64,000 nucleotides of DNA, taken from NCBI RefSeq assembly GCF_003696215.1, contig NZ_RFFG01000021.1:44079-108078 (forward strand). The letters run 5' to 3'. The notes beneath the pieces are model-generated. The model was not told the origin of the DNA. It searched no databases and saw only the letters and a list, made by a program, of their open reading frames with translations. Position numbers and translations under genes: made by a program. This document shows positions 30,815 to 39,640 of the stretch, one piece after another. Each line of letters starts with the position of its first letter. Within the stretch, counting starts at the first letter, position 1. This DNA comes from Actinomadura harenae. Lineage in GTDB: Bacteria; Actinomycetota; Actinomycetes; Streptosporangiales; Streptosporangiaceae.

Positions 30815-31452
30815 CTGGTGGCGGGGGCGAGGGTGAGCAGCCCGCAGCCGAAGGCTTTGGCGCGTCCGATCCCGCTCTGGACGTGGTGGATCAGGATGGC
30901 CGGGTCGGTGACGGTGGCGGTGCCGTCGAAGCGGGTGCGGGCGTGGGTGAGTCGGCCGTGGCGGTGGCGTCCGGTGGCGTTGGCGAGCTGGCTGCTGTGG
31001 ACGGTGTGCAGCGCCAGGCCGATGCTCTCGGCCTGGCGGACCCACCACTGGTCGGCCTCGGCTCCGAGGAGCGGGACGACCTCCTTGGGGCGTCCGGCGG
31101 TTGTGTTCTTGCCGAGCTTGCGTGTGGCGTTGGCGGTGATCCGGTAGTGGACGTTGACACCGCGGCTGAGGTGGCCGAGCAAGGGGGTGAGGGGCTTGAC
31201 GAGGGCGGTGCCGTAGTCGGCCGGGAGCTGGTTGACGTCCGGCTTGAGGGCGCTCTGGGCGAGGATGCTGAACCCGGTGGGTGCCTCATCAAGACGGAAC
31301 AGCACAGCGGCACGCTGACGCGGCGTCGGACCGAGCTGCTCGGGGAACAGGGTCATGATGCGGCGGTGCAGCTTGACCGCGTCGTTCAGTTCGCTGAGGA
31401 CGAGGCGGTTCTGGTTGGGGAGGATCTGCGTGATCCACAGCTCTGTTGTCAT
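30811..31452 (-). CDS. cas6e: Cas6e crRNA-processing endoribonuclease
   Basis: 213 residues. It cleaves within the repeat to make crRNA and stays bound to the 3' hairpin in Cascade. The glycine-rich loop GIGRAKAFGCGLLTL is at the C-terminus, and the active-site His is likely in KLHRRIMTLF (about residue 26). The start overlaps the cas5e stop (ATGA) and its own stop overlaps cas1. The repeat's CCGC-GCGAG-GCGG hairpin is a suitable substrate. Confidence 0.95.
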   Translation of the reverse strand: MTTELWITQILPNQNRLVLSELNDAVKLHRRIMTLFPEQLGPTPRQRAAVLFRLDEAPTGFSILAQSALKPDVNQLPADYGTALVKPLTPLLGHLSRGVNVHYRITANATRKLGKNTTAGRPKEVVPLLGAEADQWWVRQAESIGLALHTVHSSQLANATGRHRHGRLTHARTRFDGTATVTDPAILIHHVQSGIGRAKAFGCGLLTLAPATR

Positions 31453-32264
31453 GGCGATGCCGGTGAGCTTTCGGTGCGGAGGACGGTCAGGTACTCGCTC
31501 AGGCTGGTGAGGTAGCCGACCCCGAGCCCGCCGCACTGGGAGGCGGGCATGTCCAGGTGGCGGCGGTACACGGATCGGCTGCGGTATGCGCTGCGGTTCG
31601 GGGTGAACGAGATCGGATCGTCCTGCGCTTCGGTGAAGACGTCCGTCTCGTTCTCGGGCGTGGGGGGCCAGGCGGGGCCGCTGAACGGGGCATCGCTGCG
31701 GAACTCGACGCGAAGCGTGGAGGTGCCAGGGGAGGTTCGGGCCAGCGGCAGGTTCAGCAGCGACATGGTGGGCTCGCGCTCAAGGGCCGCCAACAGCAGG
31801 GGAGCGTTGGGCGGGCAGGCGCGTCGTCCCAGGTAGGGCGGCCAGTGCGGATGGCGGAGCGCTTCGCCGCAGGTCTGCAGGAGCGTCGGGTCGGGGGCGG
31901 TGACCAGGACGGTGAACGCCGCGTCCTGGAGGTAGTAGCGCTCGGAGGTGACGGTCCGCTTTCCGGCGCCGCGGCGGGCGCCCTCGGCGGTGATCACCGT
32001 GAGGTCGCGCGGCATGCCGCCGCCGACGGTGTGGAAATCGCGGAGCAGCGTGCCGGGCCGGTCGATGCGAACCGTGAAGCGCAGGGCGGCCAGGTCCCCG
32101 ATGGGGTGGTCGCGCCCGCGGCCGAGCGCGGAGGCGATCAGTCCGATGAGCCCGGAACGGGTGGGGGCGCGGGAGGTGTCGCGCTGGTTGAACCGTGAGC
32201 GTTCGCCCCAGGACTGCAGTGGGCCACTCAGGTGGACCAGCAGGCCCGTCGGAAGTGGGGTCAC
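31449..32264 (-). CDS. cas5e: Cas5e Cascade subunit
   Basis: 271 residues, RAMP fold; caps the 5' handle of crRNA in Cascade. The start GLLVHLSGPLQSWGERSRFN and TRSGLIGLIASALGRGR are classic Cas5 signatures. GTG 32264 overlaps the cas7e stop by four bases. Confidence 0.95.
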   Translation of the reverse strand: MTPLPTGLLVHLSGPLQSWGERSRFNQRDTSRAPTRSGLIGLIASALGRGRDHPIGDLAALRFTVRIDRPGTLLRDFHTVGGGMPRDLTVITAEGARRGAGKRTVTSERYYLQDAAFTVLVTAPDPTLLQTCGEALRHPHWPPYLGRRACPPNAPLLLAALEREPTMSLLNLPLARTSPGTSTLRVEFRSDAPFSGPAWPPTPENETDVFTEAQDDPISFTPNRSAYRSRSVYRRHLDMPASQCGGLGVGYLTSLSEYLTVLRTESSPASP

Positions 32265-33451
32265 GCGGGCTCCTTGACGGTGGTGGGCAGGGCCGCGGCC
32301 AGGGCGTCCTCGATGAGGGCGTCGAAGGAGTCGGCGCGGTCGCCGAGCGCCTGGGGAGCCAGGTCGGAGAGGGTGGCGTGGGCGGAGTGCGTCAGCCCGG
32401 TGCTCCCGAGGAGGCGCTGGACGGCGGCGGCGTAGGCGTCCAGGGCGGTGACCGACGGGTCGCTGTGGCCGCCGTGCCGGTCGGCGCGGACCGGCTTCTC
32501 GAAGGCGCCGGCGTAGGAGACGGGCCGGTCCTGGCGGACGGTCAGGTGGGCCAGGTGCGGGATGGTGTGGGGCGCGGTGGAGTTCTTCTTGGCGTGCGGC
32601 AGCGACAGCAGCGCCGCCCGGAGAAGCGCGGCCGAAAGGTCGTGCGTCTCGGTCAGCGCACCGCCGAGGTTGCGGTGCAGGTCGTGCAGGTCCAGGACGA
32701 CGTACCGGTACAGGACGCCGGCGCTGTGCTCGTTCTGGCCCATGTGGGCGCTGCCGGTGGTGTCCTGCCAGGCGGCGGTGACGTCATCGACGGCGCTGAA
32801 GTAGTCGACCTCGACGTCGGTGCGGTGGGTGGTGAAGGAGTGGGCGACCTGGACGGCGCCGTCGACGTGCGCGCCGTCGACCTGGGCGAGCATGCGGCCG
32901 AACAGGTTGATGACGCCGTTGCGGCTGCGCAGGACGGCGTCGACGTCCGCTCCGGGGATGACCGAGTGCTTGCGGTCGAACTTGGCGGGGTCCTTGGCGT
33001 TCTCCAGGGCCTCGCGGTGGAGGTCGGCGAGGTCGGCGAGCTCGGTGAGCGCGGTGTCGGGGATGTAGACCATCGCGGCGTTGAGCCAGGCGTCGGCAGG
33101 CCCCTCGGCCTCGTCGTCCTTCCTCTTCTTGGGCGGCTCGGCTCCGACGCTGCTGGCGACGGCGACGTGGCGGCCCGCGCGCTCAGCCAGGGCGTCGGGC
33201 CAGTCGCGCTGCTCACGCAGATGGTGGGCGAGGCGTTCGGCCAGACGCCGGGTTCTCAAGGCATCCTGGCCGATGCTCTGCTGCAGATGCAGGCGTATGG
33301 CGCGCTTCCAGCACTGGCTGCTGACCCGGGTCCTTTCGGCCTCCCCCCACGTGACGGTCTTGATCGAGTTGGTGTCATCGCGGTTGAGGTTGGCGAAGGG
33401 GATCGCCTGGATGACGTGGAGTTCAACGAAGCGGCCGGCGATCTCGGGCAT
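32261..33451 (-). CDS. cas7e: Cas7e (Cse4/CasC) Cascade backbone subunit
   Basis: 396 residues. Six copies normally line the crRNA. Family signatures are clear: VELHVIQAIPFANLNRDDTN at the start, SSQCWKRAIR, and YRYVVLDLHDLHRNLGG in the middle. A charged insert (PPKKRKDDEAEGPAD, about 116-130) is unusual next to E. coli Cas7 but common in actinobacterial ones. ATG 33451 overlaps the cse2 stop by one base (TGATG). Confidence 0.96.
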   Translation of the reverse strand: MPEIAGRFVELHVIQAIPFANLNRDDTNSIKTVTWGEAERTRVSSQCWKRAIRLHLQQSIGQDALRTRRLAERLAHHLREQRDWPDALAERAGRHVAVASSVGAEPPKKRKDDEAEGPADAWLNAAMVYIPDTALTELADLADLHREALENAKDPAKFDRKHSVIPGADVDAVLRSRNGVINLFGRMLAQVDGAHVDGAVQVAHSFTTHRTDVEVDYFSAVDDVTAAWQDTTGSAHMGQNEHSAGVLYRYVVLDLHDLHRNLGGALTETHDLSAALLRAALLSLPHAKKNSTAPHTIPHLAHLTVRQDRPVSYAGAFEKPVRADRHGGHSDPSVTALDAYAAAVQRLLGSTGLTHSAHATLSDLAPQALGDRADSFDALIEDALAAALPTTVKEPA

Positions 33452-34077
33452 CAGGACTCCTTGGAGGTGGGCTGGTCGCTGGGGGCAGGGGGTTGGGCGT
33501 CGGTGTCTTCGGAGCGGAATCGGGTCCGGTAGAAGGACTGCAGCCATCGGCGGGTGATGCGGTCGCGGTAGTCGGTCCACGAGGACAGATCCATGAGGAG
33601 CTGGGCCCAGTCGATGGCCGTCGAGGAGTCGGCCAGGACGCGCACAGTGGAGGGCAGGTGGCGGTGGATGCCGTCGATGCTCTGCCGGGTGAGCAGGCTG
33701 AGCCGGGCCTCGGCGGAGGACTCGCGCAGTGTGCCGCGTCCAACGCCCTCGGCCAGGCAGACGCCGAGGTTGCGCGCTTGCGTCCCAGATCGGGGAGCGA
33801 GCCCGCGGGCATGGGGTGGAAGCGCGGCGATCATGGCGGCGACCGCGTAGTAGGCGCGTTCCTGATCCATACCGCCGCTCGGGACACGGGCCGCGATGAC
33901 CCGGTGCATGCGGTGGCATCGGTCGAGCGGACGGCCCAGGCCGGTTCGCAGGGCGGCTCGGTCACCCGGGTACCTGCACAGTTCGTGGACCTGGTCCACG
34001 AACTCGCAGACCTTCACGTATCGGGCCTGGAACGGCGTCGGCGAGATGGACTCGGCCGAGGATGATTCATCAGTCAT
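33451..34077 (-). CDS. cse2: Cse2 (CasB) Cascade small subunit
   Basis: 208 residues, all-helical and basic. Cse2 dimers form the belly of Cascade and hold the displaced DNA strand. Signatures: CRYPGDRAALRTGLGRPLDR and HARGLAPRSGTQARNLGVCL. It begins 32 bases after the cse1 stop and ends coupled to cas7e. Confidence 0.93.
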   Translation of the reverse strand: MTDESSSAESISPTPFQARYVKVCEFVDQVHELCRYPGDRAALRTGLGRPLDRCHRMHRVIAARVPSGGMDQERAYYAVAAMIAALPPHARGLAPRSGTQARNLGVCLAEGVGRGTLRESSAEARLSLLTRQSIDGIHRHLPSTVRVLADSSTAIDWAQLLMDLSSWTDYRDRITRRWLQSFYRTRFRSEDTDAQPPAPSDQPTSKES

Positions 34078-34109
34078 GACGTCCTGCCAAGAAAGGGGAG
34101 GAGGGACGG

Positions 34110-35651
34110 TCAGGCGGTGCGCTTGGTCTTGCGTTGCCCGCCGCAGAGCTCCAGGCGGGCATGTTCGATGGCACGAGCCGTGCGAATGTTGCGTGCGTAG
34201 TCGGCGGTCACCAGGTCGTAGGCAGAGGTCGCAGCGCGCAAGAAGTCCCGCCAGGCGTCCTCGGTGAAGTCCTGGCGCTGCAGCCGGTCCCAGAACAGGT
34301 CATCGGCGGCTGGCCAGTAGGCGGCGGACGCGTGCTCGGCCCAGGCACAGGCGCCGAGCTTCCCATCGGTCACCGACGCCCACGCACGCTTGGCGGCGTA
34401 CTCCAGCCGCTGCCCGTACATCTCCCCAGCCGTGCGCAGGTCACCGATGCGCCGCGCTGTACGGGGCGCGTACTCCCTGATGCGGAACAGCAACGGGGGA
34501 GTGGCCGCAGAGACGAACTGGATGTCCTTGGTCTTGCCGTCCTGCTCGAACCCCAGCGCCCGGACGGTGAACACCCCGAGATCGTCCAGGTCGTTGAGAA
34601 CTTCGGGACGGCGCGGCTGTGACCCGGCCGTGTTGTCGAGTTGGAGCAACGCGTCCAGGTCACGCCACAGCGCACGACCAGACATGGCGGGCCGGGCGTA
34701 CAGGTTCCCCTGCTTGCTCAGCTGGTGAACGACGTAGGCATCGCCGGTATCGGGCTGCTTGGCGCGCTTGCCCCAGGTGATGTAGGCATCGAGGACCTGG
34801 TCGCCGGTGTCGTCGGGGACGAGGAGGAGAGCGTGCTGCCACGCGCCGGTCAGGCGTGAGCACGGCCCGGGGTAGGGGAGCGGTTGCCTCGGCGGGGCCA
34901 GCGGATCGGGCAGATCCGGCACCTCCCATGGGCACGGGTCGTCCTCTCGGCGAAGGCCTCGCGGGGGCGGCGTCAGCCCGGCCAGCAGGGTCTCCAGCAG
35001 GGTGGAACCCTCAGGGTGGTAGGACAGGCTGCTGCGTAGGGGGCCTGCAGCGACGTCGGCGGCCTTGACATCCAGGTGGGTGCGCGATGCGCATCGCCCC
35101 GACGGGCCGTAGTACAGCCAGATCAGCATGGCCGCGACGGCTTCGGCGCTCGGGAGCGGTTCGGGAGTCGCGTCCCAGTGGTGGGAGAACCACACGCTGT
35201 TGTTGCCAGCGGGACGGCCAATGGCGAGCTTGTTGACCCCTGCGCTCTTCGAGGAGACCGACGGGTCGGCCAAGCGAGGATCCTGCAGGAAGGGCCGCTC
35301 CGCATCGAAGAGGTCGAAGCGGCCGGGCAGGGAAACGAAGTAGCGACGGACCGCGTCGGCGTCCAAGGGCTTCCCGAAGAGATCCTCGCGGCGCTCGTCC
35401 CAATCCGCCCCGTCGAGATCCTCGTCCAAGCCGGTGATGCGGGCGGTCAGCGCGTACAGCAGCCGGTACAGCGCCGACAGCGCCGGGGGCGGTGTCACGG
35501 TGAGCGCCTCGATCTCGTGTGCGTGGATCAGCAGGTCCCTCAGACCCACGCTGCCGGGCCGGTCGACGCCGGGGTTCTTCCAACGCACGGCCATCCAGGG
35601 GCGGACGACCAGGTCGAAGCTGGCACGACGGTGCATGAAAGCGCCCTTCAT
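34110..35651 (-). CDS. cse1: Cse1 (Cas8e/CasA) Cascade large subunit
   Basis: 513 residues. This subunit recognises the PAM and recruits Cas3. It starts with SFDLVVRPWMAVRWKNPGVD and contains the usual GLRDLLIHAHEIEAL and FDLFDAERPFLQDP blocks; length is normal. ATG 35651 is used; ATG 35636 is five codons in. It opens the Cascade operon 163 bases after cas3, a gap that carries a repeat-like hairpin and probably its own promoter. Confidence 0.95.
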   Translation of the reverse strand: MKGAFMHRRASFDLVVRPWMAVRWKNPGVDRPGSVGLRDLLIHAHEIEALTVTPPPALSALYRLLYALTARITGLDEDLDGADWDERREDLFGKPLDADAVRRYFVSLPGRFDLFDAERPFLQDPRLADPSVSSKSAGVNKLAIGRPAGNNSVWFSHHWDATPEPLPSAEAVAAMLIWLYYGPSGRCASRTHLDVKAADVAAGPLRSSLSYHPEGSTLLETLLAGLTPPPRGLRREDDPCPWEVPDLPDPLAPPRQPLPYPGPCSRLTGAWQHALLLVPDDTGDQVLDAYITWGKRAKQPDTGDAYVVHQLSKQGNLYARPAMSGRALWRDLDALLQLDNTAGSQPRRPEVLNDLDDLGVFTVRALGFEQDGKTKDIQFVSAATPPLLFRIREYAPRTARRIGDLRTAGEMYGQRLEYAAKRAWASVTDGKLGACAWAEHASAAYWPAADDLFWDRLQRQDFTEDAWRDFLRAATSAYDLVTADYARNIRTARAIEHARLELCGGQRKTKRTA

Positions 35652-35745
35652 CCAGGCGAATACACGGTTCGGTAAGCTGCCCTGCGTTCCTCGCCTCGGC
35701 GAGGGTGAGCCGCGGTGATAGGTCAGAGAATCGACGGCCGTCGCT

Positions 35746-35773
35746 GTGTCCCCGCGCAGGCGGGGGAGCAGGG
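35746..35773. promoter_or_regulatory. Orphan CRISPR-repeat-like hairpin between cas3 and cse1
   Basis: 28 bases reading GTGTCCCCGCGCAGGCGGGG and then GAGCAGGG. It looks like the classic type I-E repeat of other bacteria and differs strongly from this locus's own repeats. It forms a CCCCGC/GCGGGG stem. No second copy at about 61 bases is seen, so it is not an array. It may be a terminator or attenuator, or a solo repeat. Confidence 0.55.
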
Positions 35774-35814
35774 CTCAGAACGAGCGCGACGCCGCCGAAT
35801 GTACGCAAGCGGTG

Positions 35815-38649
35815 CTAGGTGAGGCCCAGGTTTTTGGAGTATTGGACACTCGCTGTCCGTATGCGGCCATGCCACAATCCGTCAGCGGAACGGCGCATCG
35901 GCAGCAGCGCCCACCCCCTCAGCACCGGGTTGTCGATCCAGGCGGGTGGCGGTTCCAGCAGGTCGGTCCCCTCGCCCAGCCAAGGGCCGGGGACCGGGAT
36001 CATGTGCTCGGCTATCAGCCGAGCCTCCGGAGCCGTCACCCGCGCCTCCCCGCGCAGTCCCGGTGCCGGGCTGAGCCCTTGCTCATCGAGCGTCCACCGA
36101 CCGCCGCCATGCTCATAGACGCACACCAGGCGAGCCGAATCCGCACCCAGCCGGGTCGCGATCATCGCCTCGTCCACCGGGACCCGGGTGTTGCTGAGCC
36201 GCCGCAGGTCATGCAGACGCCGCTCGAAAGGCGGGTCGATGCCGACGAGAGTCGCCAGCTGCCGGTGGGCCGCCTGTTCGGCGATCCTCTCGGAATCGGC
36301 TCGGATCACGGCGGACGCCGACTCGGCGCCCAGCTCGACGGCCCGCGCGAAGTCCTCGGCGTAGACGGCGTCCACCAGCCCCTGCACGTCCCGGGGAACA
36401 TCGACCAGAGAGGCGCCCAGTTTCCGAAGCAGCAGATGCGTGCGGCGAAGCAGAGACTCGCTGTACACCGTGCCCCACTCGGCCGGAACCGAGAAGTCGC
36501 CGTCGGCCTTCACCGGATCCAGCACCACGACACGCGGCTCCGCTCCGGCCCAAGCCGGACGCCGGTCTCCGTGCAGGTCACGCTCGCGATCACGGTGCCG
36601 CTGGCACCGTCCGGCACGCTGCAGCAGCAGTGCCATCGGAGCAAGGTCGGTGATCAGGAGGTCGAAGTCGAGATCGAGGGACTGCTCGATGATTTGTGTA
36701 GACACCAGCACCGTCCGAGGCCGCGAGCCGTCCTTCCCGAACGCCGCCTCACAGTCGCCGATGACCGCCGCCCGGTCGGCCGTCCGGAACCGGGAGTGCA
36801 GCAGCCTCAGCTCTGGCGGCTCCCGGCCGTCGTCCTGCAACTGGGCGAACCAGTCGGCCAAGGCCGCATAGGTGTCCTGAGCCTCGGCGACAGTGGTGCA
36901 GCACACCAGCACGCATCCCTGGTCATCGTCCACCAAGGGACCGAGCAACTCCTTGACGACACCTAACCGATGGCCGGGGCGGCCGGTGTCGGGCCCCCGC
37001 AGCACCGGACGGACGTCGAAGCGCAACTCCCGCTCACGCTCACTGCGCACCGCGCGCGGCTTGTGGACGATCCCCGTGGCCGCGTCCGCGAAGACCCATC
37101 CCGGATAGCACGGCTGAAGGACACCCGCGGGGGCGGAATGCCCGGCCCCCCGCATGTAGGCGTCGACCAGCGAACGAGCGGACTCTCCCGTGAGAGTGGC
37201 CGACAGCAGAACGACCGGCGCCTGCAACGCCCCCAGCCACTCCAGAAGGCGCACCAGCAACGCGTGCATCCACGCGTCATAGGCATGCGCCTCGTCGACC
37301 ACCATCACCTTCCCTGCCAGCGCCAGCAGGCGAAGGACCCCATACCTGACCGGAAGGACCCCCGTGAGGCCCTGATCGATCGTGAAGGTACTGAGCGGCG
37401 CGACCAGCCCACGCCGACTCCCCCGCAACCACTGGGCCGCCTCCACCGAAGTCCCGGGCTCGGTGACGACGACGTCTCCGCCGGCCGCCGAGACGGCCGC
37501 CTCCCCGGCAGTGGCAGCCGACAACCACGCCATGCTGTGCACGCGGGTCAGCGCCGCGTCACGCGCCAAGGCACGCCTGGCGAACCGCTCTACTCGGCGA
37601 TGCATCGCATCGGTGGTCGCCATCGTCGGCAACGAGAACCCCAGGCCACCTACGCCACACGCACGCGCCAGCACCCCCGCCGCGTACAAGGCCGCCTCAG
37701 TCTTCCCGTCCCCGGGCGGAGCGGTCACCAGCAGCAGCCCAGGCCCGCCGACCAGCTGCGGCAATTCACGCACGATCGAATCCTGCAGCGCGTTCGGCGC
37801 GAAGCCGAACAGCTCCTCAAACGGACGGTCCCGGAAATCGGCCTGCCCGAGACCGGCCTCCCGCACGACCTGCGGAGCGTCCGCCACAGCCTGGGCCCAA
37901 TGCGCCTCCAGGTCCTGGTCCGAAGCACTCCACCCCGGGCCGGGCATGCGCGCCCGAATGAACGACTCCTGACTGGCCAGCCAGTCGGCAACAATGACCA
38001 GCCCGGTCACCACGACCGCGACCGGAGCCGAAAGCCGCGCCGACAACGCCTGCGACGCACCGGTCAACCGCTGGAGAACCGCCACATGCGCACGGCACTG
38101 CTCCTCCCAGGGCCCCTTGCCGACGCCATCACGAGCCCCACGCGGATCACGCAGCTCCCGCCGCTTCAAAGCCGGGCAGAACCGGCCATGGTGCGCCCCG
38201 AGCATCTGAGCGATCTGATGAGCAACGTCATCCCGAGCCGACTCCGCAGCCGGATACCCCAGCTCCCGCAGCGCCGTCACCAGCACCCAGTGACTGACCT
38301 CGTTATGCGCCAGCCCCTTCACGGGCTGATCACGCGCGAACTCCGGAGACTCGCTGATCAACCCCTCGTAGAGATCGTCCACGAGCACCTGAAACGACGG
38401 AGAGACCTTCCCGACGTCATGCAGACCAGCCCAGAAACCGACCAGCCGCCTCGCCTCACCACGAGAAACACCAAGCTCGTCGGACCGCAACGCGGGCGTC
38501 CCCGCCAGCCAGGCGTCCCACAACGCACCAGCGATCGCCGCCGTGTCGAGGAGATGACACGCGACCGGATACGCCCCCGGAAGCCCCGCCCGCTTACCCC
38601 AGAGACGACCATCAACACCCACCACTCGCACGGGATCCCGCTCTGGCAT
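35815..38649 (-). CDS. cas3: Cas3 HD nuclease-helicase
   Basis: 944 residues. It nicks and degrades DNA bound by Cascade. N-terminal HD nuclease (ACHLLDTAAIAGALWDAWLA; WAGLHDVGKVSPSFQ), then a superfamily-2 helicase with Walker A PPGDGKTEAA near 315 and DEAH in VMVVDEAHAYD near 448, a motif VI-like QRAGRCQRHR, and the Cas3 C-terminal domain. ATG 38649 follows GGAGGGG; the upstream extension is not family-like. It is the first cas gene, adjacent to array 2's leader. Confidence 0.96.
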   Translation of the reverse strand: MPERDPVRVVGVDGRLWGKRAGLPGAYPVACHLLDTAAIAGALWDAWLAGTPALRSDELGVSRGEARRLVGFWAGLHDVGKVSPSFQVLVDDLYEGLISESPEFARDQPVKGLAHNEVSHWVLVTALRELGYPAAESARDDVAHQIAQMLGAHHGRFCPALKRRELRDPRGARDGVGKGPWEEQCRAHVAVLQRLTGASQALSARLSAPVAVVVTGLVIVADWLASQESFIRARMPGPGWSASDQDLEAHWAQAVADAPQVVREAGLGQADFRDRPFEELFGFAPNALQDSIVRELPQLVGGPGLLLVTAPPGDGKTEAALYAAGVLARACGVGGLGFSLPTMATTDAMHRRVERFARRALARDAALTRVHSMAWLSAATAGEAAVSAAGGDVVVTEPGTSVEAAQWLRGSRRGLVAPLSTFTIDQGLTGVLPVRYGVLRLLALAGKVMVVDEAHAYDAWMHALLVRLLEWLGALQAPVVLLSATLTGESARSLVDAYMRGAGHSAPAGVLQPCYPGWVFADAATGIVHKPRAVRSERERELRFDVRPVLRGPDTGRPGHRLGVVKELLGPLVDDDQGCVLVCCTTVAEAQDTYAALADWFAQLQDDGREPPELRLLHSRFRTADRAAVIGDCEAAFGKDGSRPRTVLVSTQIIEQSLDLDFDLLITDLAPMALLLQRAGRCQRHRDRERDLHGDRRPAWAGAEPRVVVLDPVKADGDFSVPAEWGTVYSESLLRRTHLLLRKLGASLVDVPRDVQGLVDAVYAEDFARAVELGAESASAVIRADSERIAEQAAHRQLATLVGIDPPFERRLHDLRRLSNTRVPVDEAMIATRLGADSARLVCVYEHGGGRWTLDEQGLSPAPGLRGEARVTAPEARLIAEHMIPVPGPWLGEGTDLLEPPPAWIDNPVLRGWALLPMRRSADGLWHGRIRTASVQYSKNLGLT

Positions 38650-38699
38650 GAGCCCCTCCGAGCCTCTCACAACTGGGAGCGACCACCCCATCACACACC

Positions 38700-38813
38700 A
38701 CCGACATTTCCGCGCCAGCGACCCGTAAGCTGCCCAAGTGATCCACCACGAACGAACCAGCCAGAGCAAGTCACAAAACAATAACGGCACCTAATCGACG
38801 CAGGTCGCGAAGT
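38700..38813 (+). promoter_or_regulatory. Leader of CRISPR array 2
   Basis: AT-richer stretch (CACAAAACAATAACGGCACC) that ends in GCAGGTCGCGAAGT immediately before the first repeat. The same 14 bases end the leader of array 1 (minus strand, 29851-29864), which supports this being the integration-proximal element. Confidence 0.75.
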
Positions 38814-39146
38814 GTTCTCTCCGCGCGAGCGGAGGTGGTTCGCCCGCGTGGTGCGGCACATGCGACGAGACGACGTTCTCTCCGCGCGAGCGGAGGTGGT
38901 TCGCTGCGCTCGTAACCCTCAAGGGCTTCGTGCACGTTCTCTCCGCGCGAGCGGAGCTGGTTCGCAAGGACGAACCAGCTCATGCAGGTGGTCAGCGTTC
39001 TCTCCGCGCGAGCGGAGGTGGTTCGAGCGTGCTGGCCACCGACATCGCCCGGCACGCGTTCTCTCCGCGCGAGCGGAGGTGGTTCGTCCTTGAACGTCGC
39101 GTGCGTCTCGCGGTGGAGGTTCTCTCCGCGCGAGCGGAGGTGGTCC
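38814..39146 (+). CRISPR. Type I-E CRISPR array 2, six repeats and five spacers
   Basis: 28-base repeats start at 38814, 38875, 38936, 38997, 39058 and 39119; spacers are 33 bases each. The repeat starts GTTCTCTCCGCGCGAG and ends GGAGGTGGTTC, differing from array 1 at the third last position (T for G). The third repeat has G changed to C at 38957 and the last ends in TCC, marking the trailer end at 39146. Transcription runs away from cas3. Confidence 0.98.
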
Positions 39147-39242
39147 GCAACAGTCCCGGCTCGCAACAGGCAGCCCGCAAGGGGAGGACTCAGGCTGGCG
39201 CTTGGGCCTGTCCTCGTTCTCGCCGCCCCCGGGCAACGCAGG

Positions 39243-39608
39243 TCAGTGGGTGGGGCTGGTCGTTCCGTAGAGGTCGCGTAGGACGCCGATTTCGGCGGTG
39301 CCGGGGAAATCGACGTCGTTGATGGTGATGTTTCGGTTGTTGAAGAGGCTTTCGCTGTAGTCGATGAGGGTCAGTGCGGTGTGTCCTATTCGCCAGGCGA
39401 TGGTGGTGAACGGGACGGGGTCGGGGGCGGGGCCGCCAGCGCCCTCGGCGTCGATGCGCCACCGCCCGGACGCGTCAGGACGCACCGTCCAGCCGTCCGG
39501 GACGGGCTCCCAGAGGTACTCCGCGTCGGTGAGACCAGCGAGCCGGTCCGCTGTGCGCGTCCAGACGGAGCCGAACAGGGCGATGAGCGATTCCGCAGCG
39601 GAGGTCAT
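39243..39608 (-). CDS. DinB-family protein, C-terminally truncated
   Basis: 121 residues. The start (SLIALFGSVWTRTADRLAGL, TDAEYLWEPVPDGWTVRPD, TIAWRIGHTALTLIDYSESL) is the DinB_2 four-helix metal-binding fold seen in bacillithiol/mycothiol S-transferase-like proteins. The family usually has about 165 residues; here the end after FPGTAEIG is replaced by a short unrelated tail, which removes the last helices. The break lies within 100 bases of the CRISPR array, so the gene was probably cut when the locus was inserted or rearranged. Metal-ligand His in RIGHTAL remains. Confidence 0.75.
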   Translation of the reverse strand: MTSAAESLIALFGSVWTRTADRLAGLTDAEYLWEPVPDGWTVRPDASGRWRIDAEGAGGPAPDPVPFTTIAWRIGHTALTLIDYSESLFNNRNITINDVDFPGTAEIGVLRDLYGTTSPTH

Positions 39609-39640
39609 GCCACATCGTGCCCCGGGGCCTGAGCCGGTGC

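Noticed and set aside
29302..39118. Self-targeting or matches of the spacers to sequences in this window
   Set aside because: No match was noticed by eye and no search could be run; no claim is made about targets.
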